64,000 nucleotides of DNA from Shewanella polaris (lineage in GTDB: Bacteria; Pseudomonadota; Gammaproteobacteria; Enterobacterales; Shewanellaceae): assembly GCF_006385555.1 (NCBI RefSeq), contig NZ_CP041036.1:1488001-1552000 (forward strand). The letters are read 5' to 3'. The notes below the pieces were generated by a model. The model ran no database searches. It was not told where the DNA came from and was given only the letters and a program-made list of their open reading frames with translations. Shown here piece by piece: positions 54,129 to 63,361 of this stretch (position 1 is the stretch's first letter; each line of letters begins with the position of its first letter). A program made the translations under genes and the position numbers.

Positions 54129-54655
54129 TGATGCTAATCCTGATGGACGTATGGGATTCCGTCAGGGGCTTCATGGCCTCCGGAGGCGATGTCCTCTGGT
54201 TGGTTGCAGCTGTGCTATTCCTAATGTGGGTATTAATGCTTGAACGTTACTGGTATCTAAATTGGATATCACCAAAGCAACATCAAGCCGTGATCGCCTC
54301 GTGGGAAGCAAGAGAAGAAACAACTTCTTGGCACGCTCACCGTATCCGTGAAGCTTGGGTATCCCAAGCGAAGCAAGATTTGAATGCACGTATGCTGTTA
54401 ATCAAAACCCTAGTGGCAATTTGTCCAATGATTGGTCTATTAGGGACTGTAACCGGTATGATTTCAGTATTCGATGTGATGGCAGTTCAGGGGACGAGTA
54501 ATGCTCGTTTAATGGCCGCTGGTATCTCTATGGCCACAATGCCGACAATGGCAGGAATGGTTGCAGCGCTATCGGGTGTTTTCTTTAGCACTCGTTTAGA
54601 CTCAAAAATGAGAATCAGTTTACAAAAGCTAAAAGACAGCATGCCTCACCACTAG
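54128..54655 (+). CDS. exbB: Biopolymer transport protein ExbB
   Basis: 175 residues, short ExbB. Three membrane segments (about 20-40, 97-120, 140-160) with the family core CPMIGLLGTVTGMISVF (about 98). With ExbD it forms the proton channel that energises TonB. It is the second ExbB-like protein in the operon. Confidence 0.93.
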   Translation: MMLILMDVWDSVRGFMASGGDVLWLVAAVLFLMWVLMLERYWYLNWISPKQHQAVIASWEAREETTSWHAHRIREAWVSQAKQDLNARMLLIKTLVAICPMIGLLGTVTGMISVFDVMAVQGTSNARLMAAGISMATMPTMAGMVAALSGVFFSTRLDSKMRISLQKLKDSMPHH

Positions 54656-54668
54656 AGAGAGATTGAAC

Positions 54669-55073
54669 ATGGCACGTAAGAAGCATTCCACTATGGAAGA
54701 GGAAGCGCAAATTGATATGACCCCGATGCTAGACATCGTGTTTATCATGCTGATCTTCTTCATTGTAACAACATCATTTGTTAAGCCTTCAGGCTTAGAC
54801 TACAACAAGCCTAAAGCGTCACAGGCTACGTCTAAACCTTCGGCAAACATCTTTATTGGTGTCAGTAAAACTGGCGTCATTATGATGGAAAACCGTCAGG
54901 TTGATATCGAACGTGTAACGGCTAACGTAGAACGTATGCTAGCGGAAGCACCAGAAGCAGCAGTACTTATTCAAGCAGACAAAGACGCTTTACATGGTGT
55001 CGTTGTTAAGGTTCTTGATAATGTAAAAGCTGCCGGTATTGACAAAATTTCAATATCAGCGGGGAATGAGTAA
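54669..55073 (+). CDS. exbD: Biopolymer transport protein ExbD
   Basis: 134 residues from ATG 54669 (MARKKHSTMEEEAQ), preceded by AGAGAGA; an in-frame TTG six bases earlier is unlikely. One membrane helix (about 16-38) with the essential Asp in IDMTPMLDIVFIML (about 21). The periplasmic domain follows. Partner of exbB. Confidence 0.95.
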   Translation: MARKKHSTMEEEAQIDMTPMLDIVFIMLIFFIVTTSFVKPSGLDYNKPKASQATSKPSANIFIGVSKTGVIMMENRQVDIERVTANVERMLAEAPEAAVLIQADKDALHGVVVKVLDNVKAAGIDKISISAGNE

Positions 55074-55074
55074 T

Positions 55075-55695
55075 ATGCTAAGAGCACTCGTATCAATTAT
55101 CATTGGTGCCGCAGTGACTTTCGGGCTGTTTGCTTTCATGGCTTTCCTAGTCGGCGGCGGTGCACAACGCAACGATGAGTCAGCGGACACACCTGTTATT
55201 GAAATTACGATGGATAAACAGGATTCGAAGGCACAGAAAAAACCAAGGGTTACTCCTGAGCCACCTCCACCACCGGAGCAGCCACCTAAGCCGGATACTA
55301 CTCCGCCTGATTCATCATCTAATATTGACACTAATATGTCGTTCAATATGGGTGGTATCCAAGCGGGCGGACCAAGTACTGGTTTTAAACTCGGTAACAT
55401 GATGACTCGTGACGGTGATGCGACTCCTATTGTTCGTATTGAGCCTCAGTATCCAATTGCTGCTGCACGTGATGGTAAAGAAGGTTACGTTCAACTGTCT
55501 TTTACTATTAACGAACTTGGCGGTGTGGAAGACGTTACTGTCATCAAGGCTGAACCTCGACGAGTATTCGATCGTGAAGCTGTTCGCGCTTTGAAAAAGT
55601 GGAAGTACAAACCAAAGATTGTTGATGGCAAACCATTAAAACAACCTGGTATGACAGTTCAATTGGACTTCACATTAGAGAAAGGAGGTAGATAA
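55075..55695 (+). CDS. tonB: TonB-family energy transducer
   Basis: 206 residues from ATG 55075, which has GGGGA nine bases upstream inside exbD; ATG 55066 is too close to that site. N-terminal membrane helix (about 2-24). A Pro-rich linker (TPEPPPPPEQPPKPDTTPP, about 62-80) is short, as in TonB2. The C-terminal TonB domain (about 120-206) has RIEPQYPIAAARDGKEGYV and VQLDFTLEKGGR at the end. It reaches the receptor plug across the periplasm. Its stop overlaps the TPR start (TAATG). Confidence 0.94.
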   Translation: MLRALVSIIIGAAVTFGLFAFMAFLVGGGAQRNDESADTPVIEITMDKQDSKAQKKPRVTPEPPPPPEQPPKPDTTPPDSSSNIDTNMSFNMGGIQAGGPSTGFKLGNMMTRDGDATPIVRIEPQYPIAAARDGKEGYVQLSFTINELGGVEDVTVIKAEPRRVFDREAVRALKKWKYKPKIVDGKPLKQPGMTVQLDFTLEKGGR

Positions 55696-56942
55696 TGCGT
55701 ATAGTTACTAGTATCGCTACAGCGTTATTACTTTCAGTCTGTGGAAGTGCATTATTGTCTAGCACTGTAGTTGCTGCCGAGAAGTGTGAAATTGATAAAC
55801 GTCAATCTCGTGCTGTTGGCGCAAGCGCTGCAAAAAAAGTTCAAAAATCTTTTGAAGCATATACTGAAGGTAACTTAGACGAAGCAATTTCAATTTTGCT
55901 TGAGGCTAATGCTAACAACGATTTCGACAAAGCGTATGTCGACCGTATGTTAGGTAACTTTTATGCTGAAAAAGGTCAGATGAAAACAGCGATAAAGTAT
56001 TTAAAGACTGCTGTTGATGCTGATATTCTTGGTGGTACAGATCATGCTGCAACAATGCGTTTGTATGCAGATTTATTACTACAAGAGAAACAATTTAAAG
56101 AAGCAATTCCATATTATTATAAGTGGATGGAGTTTACCTGTAAGTCTGATGCACAAATGTATCGTCGAATAGGTATTGCCTACACTGAGTTAAAAGAATG
56201 GAATAAAGTACTTCAAGTAGCAGATAAAGGTTTATCTTTATCTGACACACCTGATAAAGGTTTATATCAGATGAAGTTAACCGCTTACTTTAACCAGAAA
56301 AAGTACAAAGAAGCCGTTAAAGTGTTAGAAACGATGGTACCTTTGTTCCAAGATGACAAACGTCTCTGGGTTCAGTTAGCTCAGTTTTACTTAATGACTG
56401 AAGACTATGATAAATCACTAGCGACATATGATTTAGCATATAAAAATGGCTTTTTAGAGACAGACAGTAACATTACTCGTTTGGCTCAATTGTTAGCACA
56501 AAAAGGCTCGCCTTATAAAGCTGCTACCATTTTTGAAAAGCATATAAAGTCAGGTCTAATTGCTGAAAACGCGAAAAGTTTAAAAACTCTAGCTGGTTTT
56601 TATCATAATGCTAAAGAGCTAAAAGAAGCTGCTTACTACTATGGTAAAGCTGCCGCAATTAGCAATGAGGGTGATTTGTATTTAAAACAAGGTCGTATTC
56701 TTGCTTTAGATCAAAAATACAATGACGCTATACCAGTGCTTAAAAAGGCACTTGATGCGGGTATTGATAATCCTGGTGAAGCTCAGTTTGAGCTAGCTTT
56801 AGCATACTTAAGCCTTAAAAAGTACAAGTCTGCTTATAAGCGAGCATTACTTGCCGCTAATGATAAGAAGACAGAACGAAGTGCTAAGAGCTATATTTCT
56901 TATATTAAAGATAAAGCTCGGATGCATAACGTAACGCTTTAG
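55695..56942 (+). CDS. TPR protein of the TonB2-type operon
   Basis: 415 residues. Signal peptide about 1-27 (TVVAAEKC). About ten TPR-like helical repeats from 45 to 400 (FEAYTEGNLDEAISILLEAN, GNFYAEKGQMKTAIKYLKTA, LADLLL-type and LALAYLSLKKYKSAYKRALL). It is likely a periplasmic scaffold that assists the TonB complex or receptors, as proposed for Vibrio TtpA-like or Shewanella homologues. Last gene; a terminator follows. Confidence 0.9.
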   Translation: MRIVTSIATALLLSVCGSALLSSTVVAAEKCEIDKRQSRAVGASAAKKVQKSFEAYTEGNLDEAISILLEANANNDFDKAYVDRMLGNFYAEKGQMKTAIKYLKTAVDADILGGTDHAATMRLYADLLLQEKQFKEAIPYYYKWMEFTCKSDAQMYRRIGIAYTELKEWNKVLQVADKGLSLSDTPDKGLYQMKLTAYFNQKKYKEAVKVLETMVPLFQDDKRLWVQLAQFYLMTEDYDKSLATYDLAYKNGFLETDSNITRLAQLLAQKGSPYKAATIFEKHIKSGLIAENAKSLKTLAGFYHNAKELKEAAYYYGKAAAISNEGDLYLKQGRILALDQKYNDAIPVLKKALDAGIDNPGEAQFELALAYLSLKKYKSAYKRALLAANDKKTERSAKSYISYIKDKARMHNVTL

Positions 56943-56955
56943 TTGTCATCTCGAT

Positions 56956-56985
56956 TAAAAAAAGCCCCTTTATGGGGCTTTTTTA
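56956..56985 (+). terminator. Terminator of the TonB operon
   Basis: AAAAAAGCCCC / GGGGCTTTTTT stem with a TTTAT loop, 14 bp past the TPR stop. Confidence 0.92.
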
Positions 56986-57572
56986 TTAGCTTATAAAACC
57001 ATTTAATCATTTATGTTAACTGACGTGTTGCATTTATATTGCTGTATCGGTTCAAAAGGTTGCAGTTTTTAGAGCATTTTGGGGTGAACTGAGCAAGTTT
57101 AATTGTTAGTTTATGTGTATTTACTGAAGTTTTGTTTCATGTAAAGCAAGGCATGGATACAATGAATAAATTGTCTGGTGTTGCCCATCATAAAGAATGA
57201 GCATCAATATTTTAACATTGATTGATAATCTGCATTAAGGCAAGCATGCGTGTCTAGTCTATAAAACTGAAAGCGCTTCTTCATGCATTTTAAATTAATA
57301 ATGATAGCCAATGTATCACTAGGTGCAGGATGATCAAAAAGGTTCAATTGCCGCGTGACATCAACTTGACATTTTGAGCATGAATTTGTAATCAATACAG
57401 TGTTAATTTTATATTCATGTGTATTGTGTTTGGCTTATATCAATAACAATGACTAAAAGTTTAATTATCACTTAGCTTTAATGATAACCATAACAAACTA
57501 ACATATTACTGCTAACTATATGACTTTAGGTCTAATATTGCCCTAGTTAATGTGTATTAAGGAATCATAAAA
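56986..57572. other. AT-rich spacer without recognisable genes
   Basis: About 590 bp. The only ORF (minus strand, 57204-57395) has no family match or ribosome site I can see. Confidence 0.5.
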
Positions 57573-59402
57573 ATGAATAAAACATTATTGGCGCTTAGTG
57601 TGTCCTTACTATTGGCCGCTCAAGGTTGTTCAGATGGCTCAACAGTTTCTCCTGCTTCAGAATCTGCCTCAAAGTCTAGCGCTGCAGTGATGACTCAATC
57701 TGCTTCAGAGCAGTATTTAGCGATGGCAGATAATTTTTTTAATGATCAATTAAAGCTTGAACCTATTTATGCCACTTTTGTGGGTGTTAATGATTATAAC
57801 GACCAATTTGGTGGCGCATTAACAGAAGAATATTTAAAGGCCCGTCATGACTTAAATAGTCAATATTTTAGTCAAGCTAAATCCATCGATGCAGATAAGC
57901 TACCAGCTTCGCTTAAGCTCAGTTACGACATGTTTATTTATGATCGTAATATGGAGCTCATCGGTGAAACTTATCCAGAGCATTTTTTACCTATCAATCA
58001 GTTTTATAGCACAGTGTTTACTATGGTGCAGTTAGGCAGTGGTGAGAGTGCTCAACCATTTAAAACCGTCAAGGATTACCAAAATTGGCTGTCTCGATTA
58101 CACGGATTTATTAATTGGACTAAGTTAGCTCAGCAACGTATGGATGAAGGTATTGCCAGTAAAGTTGTATTACCTAGAGTGCTTGTCGAACGGATAATTC
58201 CTCAGCTAGATGCCCAACTTGTTAAAGATGCCAAGGACAGCTTTTTTTATTCGCCGATAAATTTACTGCCTGAGGATTTTACGACTGAGCAAAAACAGCA
58301 ATTAACTAATGAGTATACTCAGCTGATTGAAAATGAGTTATTACCCGCATTAACTCAATTGCGTGACTATGTAAAAAACGATTATTTGCCAAATTCTCGT
58401 GCCTCAGATGGTTGGTGGGGGTTACCGAATGGTAAAGATTGGTATCAACACTTAGCAAATAGCCATACAACAACAACCTTGTCAGTGGATGAAATTCATC
58501 AAATTGGTTTATCAGAAGTGGCCCGCATTCTATCTGAAATGGATAAGGTAAGGGAACAGGTTGGTTTTAAAGGCGATCTTACAGAATTTTTCGCATCTTT
58601 GTCTTCAGAACCACAATACTTTTTTACTGATAAACAAGATCTTATTGATGGTTATATGACTATTAAAGCGCATATCCATCAGGTGTTACCTAAGTATTTT
58701 AATGTAATGCCTAAAGCTGATTACATTGTTAAACCAGTAGAAAGTTTCCGTGAAAAATCTGCTGCCGGTGCATCTTACGAATCACCAGCTGTGGACGGAT
58801 CTCGTCCTGGTATTTTTTATATCAATACGTATAATTTAAAAGCTCAGCCCAAATGGGGTATGACAACGCTTTCGTTACACGAAGCTTCACCTGGTCATCA
58901 CTTTCAGATTTCGATAAAACAAGAGTTAACTGATATTCCACAATTCCAACGCTTCCAAGGTTATACCGCATTTGAAGAAGGCTGGGCGTTGTACGCAGAA
59001 TATTTAGGTATTGAAATGGGTTTATTTAGCGATCCATACCAATATTTTGGTAAATTATCAGATGAGATGTTACGAGCAATGCGATTAGTTGTTGATACAG
59101 GACTTCATGCAAAAGGATGGAGCCGTGAGCAAGCTATTCAATACATGATGGATAATTCGCCGATGGCAGAATCCGATATCATTGCTGAAGTTGAACGTTA
59201 CATGGCTATTCCTGGTCAAGCATTGTCATATAAAGTCGGTCAATTGACTATTTTAAGACTACGTGCTGATGCTGAAAAAACGCTCGGTGATAAATTTGAC
59301 CTTAAAGGTTTTCATGATCAATTATTAACATCAGGCTCGTTGCCTATGGCTGTGATGGAAAACAAAATTGCAGATTGGATTAAAGCAGAATCCACAAAAT
59401 AA
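57573..59402 (+). CDS. DUF885 lipoprotein, putative metallopeptidase
   Basis: 609 residues. Lipobox LLLAAQGCSD (Cys about 19) makes it a lipoprotein. The C-terminal part contains TLSLHEASPGHHFQISI (about 435-450), with HE and HH as metal ligands, and GYTAFEEGWALYAEYLG (about 463), which carries the third-ligand Glu typical of the DUF885 peptidase-like fold. Family members are thought to be zinc peptidases; substrate unknown. Single gene. Confidence 0.9.
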   Translation: MNKTLLALSVSLLLAAQGCSDGSTVSPASESASKSSAAVMTQSASEQYLAMADNFFNDQLKLEPIYATFVGVNDYNDQFGGALTEEYLKARHDLNSQYFSQAKSIDADKLPASLKLSYDMFIYDRNMELIGETYPEHFLPINQFYSTVFTMVQLGSGESAQPFKTVKDYQNWLSRLHGFINWTKLAQQRMDEGIASKVVLPRVLVERIIPQLDAQLVKDAKDSFFYSPINLLPEDFTTEQKQQLTNEYTQLIENELLPALTQLRDYVKNDYLPNSRASDGWWGLPNGKDWYQHLANSHTTTTLSVDEIHQIGLSEVARILSEMDKVREQVGFKGDLTEFFASLSSEPQYFFTDKQDLIDGYMTIKAHIHQVLPKYFNVMPKADYIVKPVESFREKSAAGASYESPAVDGSRPGIFYINTYNLKAQPKWGMTTLSLHEASPGHHFQISIKQELTDIPQFQRFQGYTAFEEGWALYAEYLGIEMGLFSDPYQYFGKLSDEMLRAMRLVVDTGLHAKGWSREQAIQYMMDNSPMAESDIIAEVERYMAIPGQALSYKVGQLTILRLRADAEKTLGDKFDLKGFHDQLLTSGSLPMAVMENKIADWIKAESTK

Positions 59403-59404
59403 AC

Positions 59405-59436
59405 ATGACACAAATGTGATGACTTTATTGTGTCAT
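59405..59436 (+). repeat. Inverted repeat after DUF885 gene
   Basis: ATGACACAA and TTGTGTCAT, perfect 9-bp arms with a 14-base loop, 2-3 bases after the stop. No strong T-run; weak terminator at best. Confidence 0.4.
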
Positions 59437-59494
59437 CATATTGTCATTATGTTAATGTTACCTTTTTAATACAGTATATTTTTGGAGCCATATT

Positions 59495-59773
59495 ATGGTA
59501 CAAGCAACCGCTAGACACCTATTAGTTAGTACTCAAGAACAATGCGAATCTCTCAAGCAACAGATTGAATCTGGTGCTGATTTTGCTGATATCGCGAAGG
59601 CAAATTCTTCTTGTCCATCAGGCGCACAAGGTGGTGATTTAGGTTCTTTTGGACCCGGTATGATGGTCAAAGAGTTCGACGAAGTTGTCTTTAGTGCCCC
59701 GTTAAATGTTGTTCAAGGACCTGTTAAAACTCAATTTGGTTTTCATTTACTTGAAGTCACTAGTCGCAGCTAG
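59495..59773 (+). CDS. ppiC: Parvulin-type peptidylprolyl isomerase
   Basis: 92 residues, a single cytosolic parvulin domain with no signal peptide. Conserved blocks: ARHLLVSTQEQCE, CPSGAQGGDLGSFGPGMMV (about 45-63), FDEVVFSAP, TQFGFHLLEV (about 80-89). It aligns along its whole length with E. coli PpiC and catalyses cis-trans prolyl isomerisation. TTGGAG lies upstream. Confidence 0.95.
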   Translation: MVQATARHLLVSTQEQCESLKQQIESGADFADIAKANSSCPSGAQGGDLGSFGPGMMVKEFDEVVFSAPLNVVQGPVKTQFGFHLLEVTSRS

Positions 59774-59796
59774 TCTCAATTGATTATGTAATAATT

Positions 59797-59823
59797 AATG
59801 GCAGCTTAAGCTGCCATTTTTTT
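59797..59823 (+). terminator. Terminator of ppiC
   Basis: Perfect 22-bp palindrome with arms AATGGCAGCTT / AAGCTGCCATT, followed by a T-run. Confidence 0.92.
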
Positions 59824-59843
59824 AATAAGTAAATGGATAATAT

Positions 59844-60380
59844 ATGGACATAAATCTTTATAGTGATCGTTTGAAATTACGAAATTTACAGAGTAATGAT
59901 TGGAGTGATTTTTTACGCTTACATTTTGATGAAAGTATCAATCAATATATACGAAACATTGAATCTGAATCGGATATAATATCTAAGTTTGAACAACGTA
60001 AAGCTGAGTGGTTATTTGAAACCGGAGACTGGTTATCGCTGATCATCGAACGAATCGACACTAATGAGTTTGTCGGACTGATTGGTTTTAGATGCGATGA
60101 TGGAGAATTGAGAAGAGCTGAAGTTGGTTATCTCATAGCTCCAGAACAACAAGGTTTAGGGTTTGCAACGGAAAGCCTACGAACGGTAACCGATTGGGGC
60201 GCGTTACAATTTAAGATGCATAAATATATTGGACTTTGTGCTCAACAAAATACCGCTTCACGTAGGGTTCTTGAAAAGATTGGTTTTGTACTAGAAGGAA
60301 CATTAAGACAAAATAGCTGTATTGATGGCATATGGTTAGACGATTGTTACATGGGGTTATTGACTGCTCAAAGAGAATAA
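59844..60380 (+). CDS. GNAT N-acetyltransferase (RimJ/RimL type)
   Basis: 178 residues. GNAT features: LKLRNLQSNDWSDFLRLH start, AEVGYLIAPEQQGLGFATE (about 92-110) with the acetyl-CoA-binding QxxGxG/A, and NTASRRVLEKIGFVLEGTLR (about 135-154). The RimJ/RimL-like C-terminus suggests protein N-terminal or small-molecule acetylation; the substrate is not known. It sits alone between ppiC and feoA. Confidence 0.92.
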   Translation: MDINLYSDRLKLRNLQSNDWSDFLRLHFDESINQYIRNIESESDIISKFEQRKAEWLFETGDWLSLIIERIDTNEFVGLIGFRCDDGELRRAEVGYLIAPEQQGLGFATESLRTVTDWGALQFKMHKYIGLCAQQNTASRRVLEKIGFVLEGTLRQNSCIDGIWLDDCYMGLLTAQRE

Positions 60381-60480
60381 CAATTATTTACTTTTTACTT
60401 CATACCTCTATTTCTTCTTCAAATAAATCTCCTTTCTGCTGTATTCTAGCGTGCTTTTGTCACATAATACGTAATACAAG

Positions 60481-60495
60481 TGAAAACTATTCTCG
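60481..60495 (+). promoter_or_regulatory. Fur-like site upstream of feoAB
   Basis: TGAAAAC-T-ATTCTCG matches the 7-1-7 Fur pattern TGATAAT-N-ATTATCA at 11 of 14 positions. A TTGAT half-site of FNR type follows at 60511. Both fit iron and oxygen control of feo genes, but neither is a strong match. Confidence 0.35.
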
Positions 60496-60588
60496 TTAAC
60501 AAGTAAAACTTTGATCTAGATTGGAGTTTAACTTATTTAGTTCGGATAAAATTTTTGACGTTATCAATGTTGTTGAAGGTAGTGTTAC

Positions 60589-60828
60589 ATGAAGCTGAGT
60601 GAACTTAAGCCAGGCGATCAAGCGATTATCTCTGAAATCGGTCAATTAACGTTACCGCAAACTGTTAAGCGTAAATTATTATCTATGGGCATAACGCCTA
60701 ACACCCATTTTAATTTTATACGCAGAGCCCCAATGGGGTCTGGTGTTGAATTAAATTTGCGTGGCAGTAAATTATGTATGCGTTGTGATTTAGCAGATAT
60801 TATTGAGGTAGATCTAAAAAATGACTAA
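60589..60828 (+). CDS. feoA: Ferrous iron transport protein A
   Basis: 79 residues, an SH3-like FeoA domain (MKLSELKPGDQAIISEIG, LLSMGITPNTHFNFI, APMGSGVELNLRGSKLCMR). It assists FeoB in Fe(II) uptake. Its stop overlaps the feoB start by 8 bp. No feoC follows feoB. Confidence 0.95.
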   Translation: MKLSELKPGDQAIISEIGQLTLPQTVKRKLLSMGITPNTHFNFIRRAPMGSGVELNLRGSKLCMRCDLADIIEVDLKND

Positions 60829-63133
60829 ACAATTTCACTGTGTCACCGTGGGTAATCCCAATGCAGGTAAATCGACTCTTTTTAATGCTCTTACTGGTGC
60901 AAGCCAACAGGTTGGTAATTGGTCGGGTGTTACCGTAGAAAAGAAAACCGGTAAAATTAGCTATTCTGATGCAGATATTTTTCTTACCGATTTGCCAGGG
61001 ATTTATGATTTGTTACCCGCAGGCAATAGCTGTGACTGTTCATTAGACGAACAAATTGCCCAAGCTTATCTTTCGGAACAACAAGTGGATGCCATCATCA
61101 ATTTGGTTGATGCCACTAACGTTGAGCGTCATCTATATTTAACCACGCAATTACGTGAGTTAGGTATTCCTATGATTGTTGTCATTAACAAAATTGATGC
61201 AGCCAAAAAGTTGGGGATAGTTATTAATGCTGATGACATGTCTAAACGTTTAGGTTGTCCTGTCGTTGCTATTTGTTCACGTAAACAAGCTGATGTCGAA
61301 AAACTACAGGCTGAAATATTTTCATTATTGAAAAAAGATGACACAACGCCATCGTTAATGTTGCAGTATCATGCTGATATTGAAACAAGTATAACGGCAC
61401 TACAAATGCAAAATCAAACCCAAGGTCTTGCTGAGTTAAGCCGTGGACAGGCGCTTGCTATATTAGCTAACAGCCATGGTAAAGGTTGCGGTACCAGTGA
61501 AGTACAATTACATGAAACGGTAAAACAGTGTACTCAACGAGTTGAGCAGGCTGGTGAAGATATTGATATTATGATTGCCACTACCCGTTACGATTTTGTG
61601 CAACAGGTGTTCGAAGCTTCAGTCAATCAAGGTAAGCATGTTAGTGCCTCCGATAGACTCGACAAAGTGGTTTTAAATCCTATTTTGGGTATCCCGATTT
61701 TTTTGTTTGTCATGTATCTAATGTTTTTATTCAGTATTAACGTTGGTAACTCCTTTATCGATTTCTTTGATATTACAGCAGGTGCTATTTTTGTTGACCA
61801 TTTTGGTGCCTTGTTGACTTCAATGGGATCACCTGATTGGTTGGTGACAATTTTAGCTGGCGGTGTCGGTCAAGGTATTCAGACTGTTGCAACGTTTATT
61901 CCTGTTGTTGCTGCATTATTTCTAGCGCTATCAGTACTCGAAGCATCTGGTTACATGGCTCGTGCGGCGTTTGTTGTTGACGGTTTAATGCGTCGTATCG
62001 GTTTACCTGGCAAAGCCTTTGTGCCAATGATTGTGGGTTTTGGTTGTTCGGTGCCTGCCATAATGGCAACGAGAACGTTAGGCAGTGAACGGGAGCGTAT
62101 CGTTACCGGTATGATGGCACCGTTTATGTCATGTAGTGCTCGCTTGCCTGTTTATGCATTATTTGCTGCAGCATTTTTCCCGCATTCAGGTCAAAACTTA
62201 GTCTTTTTACTTTATATTATTGGTATTTTAGCCGCGATTGGCACTGGGTTATTATTACGAAATACCGTATTGCCGGGTTCAAGTAGTGCCGTTGTAATGG
62301 AGTTACCTAGTTACGAAATGCCTAAAACTAAAGCGGTGTTTTCTCGTACAACTAAGCGAACTAAAAGCTTTGTTAAGGGAGCGGGTAAAACCATCATCAT
62401 TGTAGTGACACTGCTTAATTTCATTAATGCTATCGGTACGGATGGCTCTTTCGGGCATGAAGACAGTAAAGAATCATTACTTAGTGTTGCTAGCCAGCAA
62501 ATCACACCAATTTTTAGCCCAATGGGCATTGAGCAAGATAATTGGGCTGCGACTGTGGGTATTATTACCGGCATTTTTGCTAAAGAAGCAGTGGTTGGAA
62601 CATTAAATAGTTTATATACCACTGTAGAGGCTGATGACGAAGAACTCGTGTCTATTTGGGATAGCGTCAAAATAGGCTTAGCGACAATTCCGGCCAATTT
62701 ACTCGGCATTGAGCCTGGTGATCCTTTATCAATTGCGATAGCAGGTATTACTGACTTAGATGAAGCCGCGATGGAGTTGTCTGTTGACTCTTCTACATTT
62801 AGTGCGCTGCAAACAGGGTTTAAAAGTCAGATAGCTGCATTTTCATACTTGCTGTTTATTTTACTTTATACACCTTGTGTGGCCGCTATGGGTGCCTTAG
62901 TACATGAATTTGGTGCTAAATGGGCACGCTTTGCAGCTATTTGGACTTTCTCATTGGCTTATGGCTCTGCGACTGTGGTGTATCAAGGTGCGACTTTTAC
63001 TCAGCATCCTGTGCAGTCAGCCAGTTGGATTGGTTTCTTTATTGTAGCCTTGATGATGTTTTATATGTGGTTAAATAAAAAAGGCCGCAAAGCGCAACAA
63101 ATTATTCCAGGAATACGAATCATCACCGAATAA
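60821..63133 (+). CDS. feoB: Ferrous iron transporter FeoB
   Basis: 770 residues. The N-terminal G domain has GNPNAGKSTLF (about 10), GVTVEKKTG with the switch Thr (about 36), DLPGIYDL (about 57) and NKID (about 121). The membrane part (from about 285) has Gly-rich and Cys-containing gates GFGCSVPAIMATRTL (about 407) and FMSCSARLPVYALF (about 430), then a second half ending in GSATVVYQGATF. It imports Fe(II) across the inner membrane. Confidence 0.97.
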   Translation: MTKQFHCVTVGNPNAGKSTLFNALTGASQQVGNWSGVTVEKKTGKISYSDADIFLTDLPGIYDLLPAGNSCDCSLDEQIAQAYLSEQQVDAIINLVDATNVERHLYLTTQLRELGIPMIVVINKIDAAKKLGIVINADDMSKRLGCPVVAICSRKQADVEKLQAEIFSLLKKDDTTPSLMLQYHADIETSITALQMQNQTQGLAELSRGQALAILANSHGKGCGTSEVQLHETVKQCTQRVEQAGEDIDIMIATTRYDFVQQVFEASVNQGKHVSASDRLDKVVLNPILGIPIFLFVMYLMFLFSINVGNSFIDFFDITAGAIFVDHFGALLTSMGSPDWLVTILAGGVGQGIQTVATFIPVVAALFLALSVLEASGYMARAAFVVDGLMRRIGLPGKAFVPMIVGFGCSVPAIMATRTLGSERERIVTGMMAPFMSCSARLPVYALFAAAFFPHSGQNLVFLLYIIGILAAIGTGLLLRNTVLPGSSSAVVMELPSYEMPKTKAVFSRTTKRTKSFVKGAGKTIIIVVTLLNFINAIGTDGSFGHEDSKESLLSVASQQITPIFSPMGIEQDNWAATVGIITGIFAKEAVVGTLNSLYTTVEADDEELVSIWDSVKIGLATIPANLLGIEPGDPLSIAIAGITDLDEAAMELSVDSSTFSALQTGFKSQIAAFSYLLFILLYTPCVAAMGALVHEFGAKWARFAAIWTFSLAYGSATVVYQGATFTQHPVQSASWIGFFIVALMMFYMWLNKKGRKAQQIIPGIRIITE

Positions 63134-63150
63134 CGTGCAACGATTTGTTT

Positions 63151-63194
63151 CATATTAATAAAAAACCCAGCTTGCTGGGTTTTTTATTAATATG
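63151..63194 (+). terminator. Long palindromic terminator after feoB
   Basis: Perfect 20-bp arms (CATATTAATAAAAAACCCAG and its complement) with a CTTG loop. The inner CCCAG/CTGGG plus six Ts is a classic terminator. Confidence 0.92.
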
Positions 63195-63361
63195 AGTAAA
63201 TACATCATAGAAATAGCGTGCTTCGGTCGTTGTTATTTTTGCTCGAATGGGTGTTTTTGTTTATCAGGTTAATTTTTTCGACGCTAGCAGTTGTAACTAC
63301 TTAAGATCTGTAGGATCATCAGTCTTTATTCATATTGCCATTGTGCGCCAAGAGGAATTCC

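Noticed and set aside
57204..57395. 63-codon minus-strand ORF in a spacer
   Set aside because: No Shine-Dalgarno, no recognised motif, AT-rich spacer.
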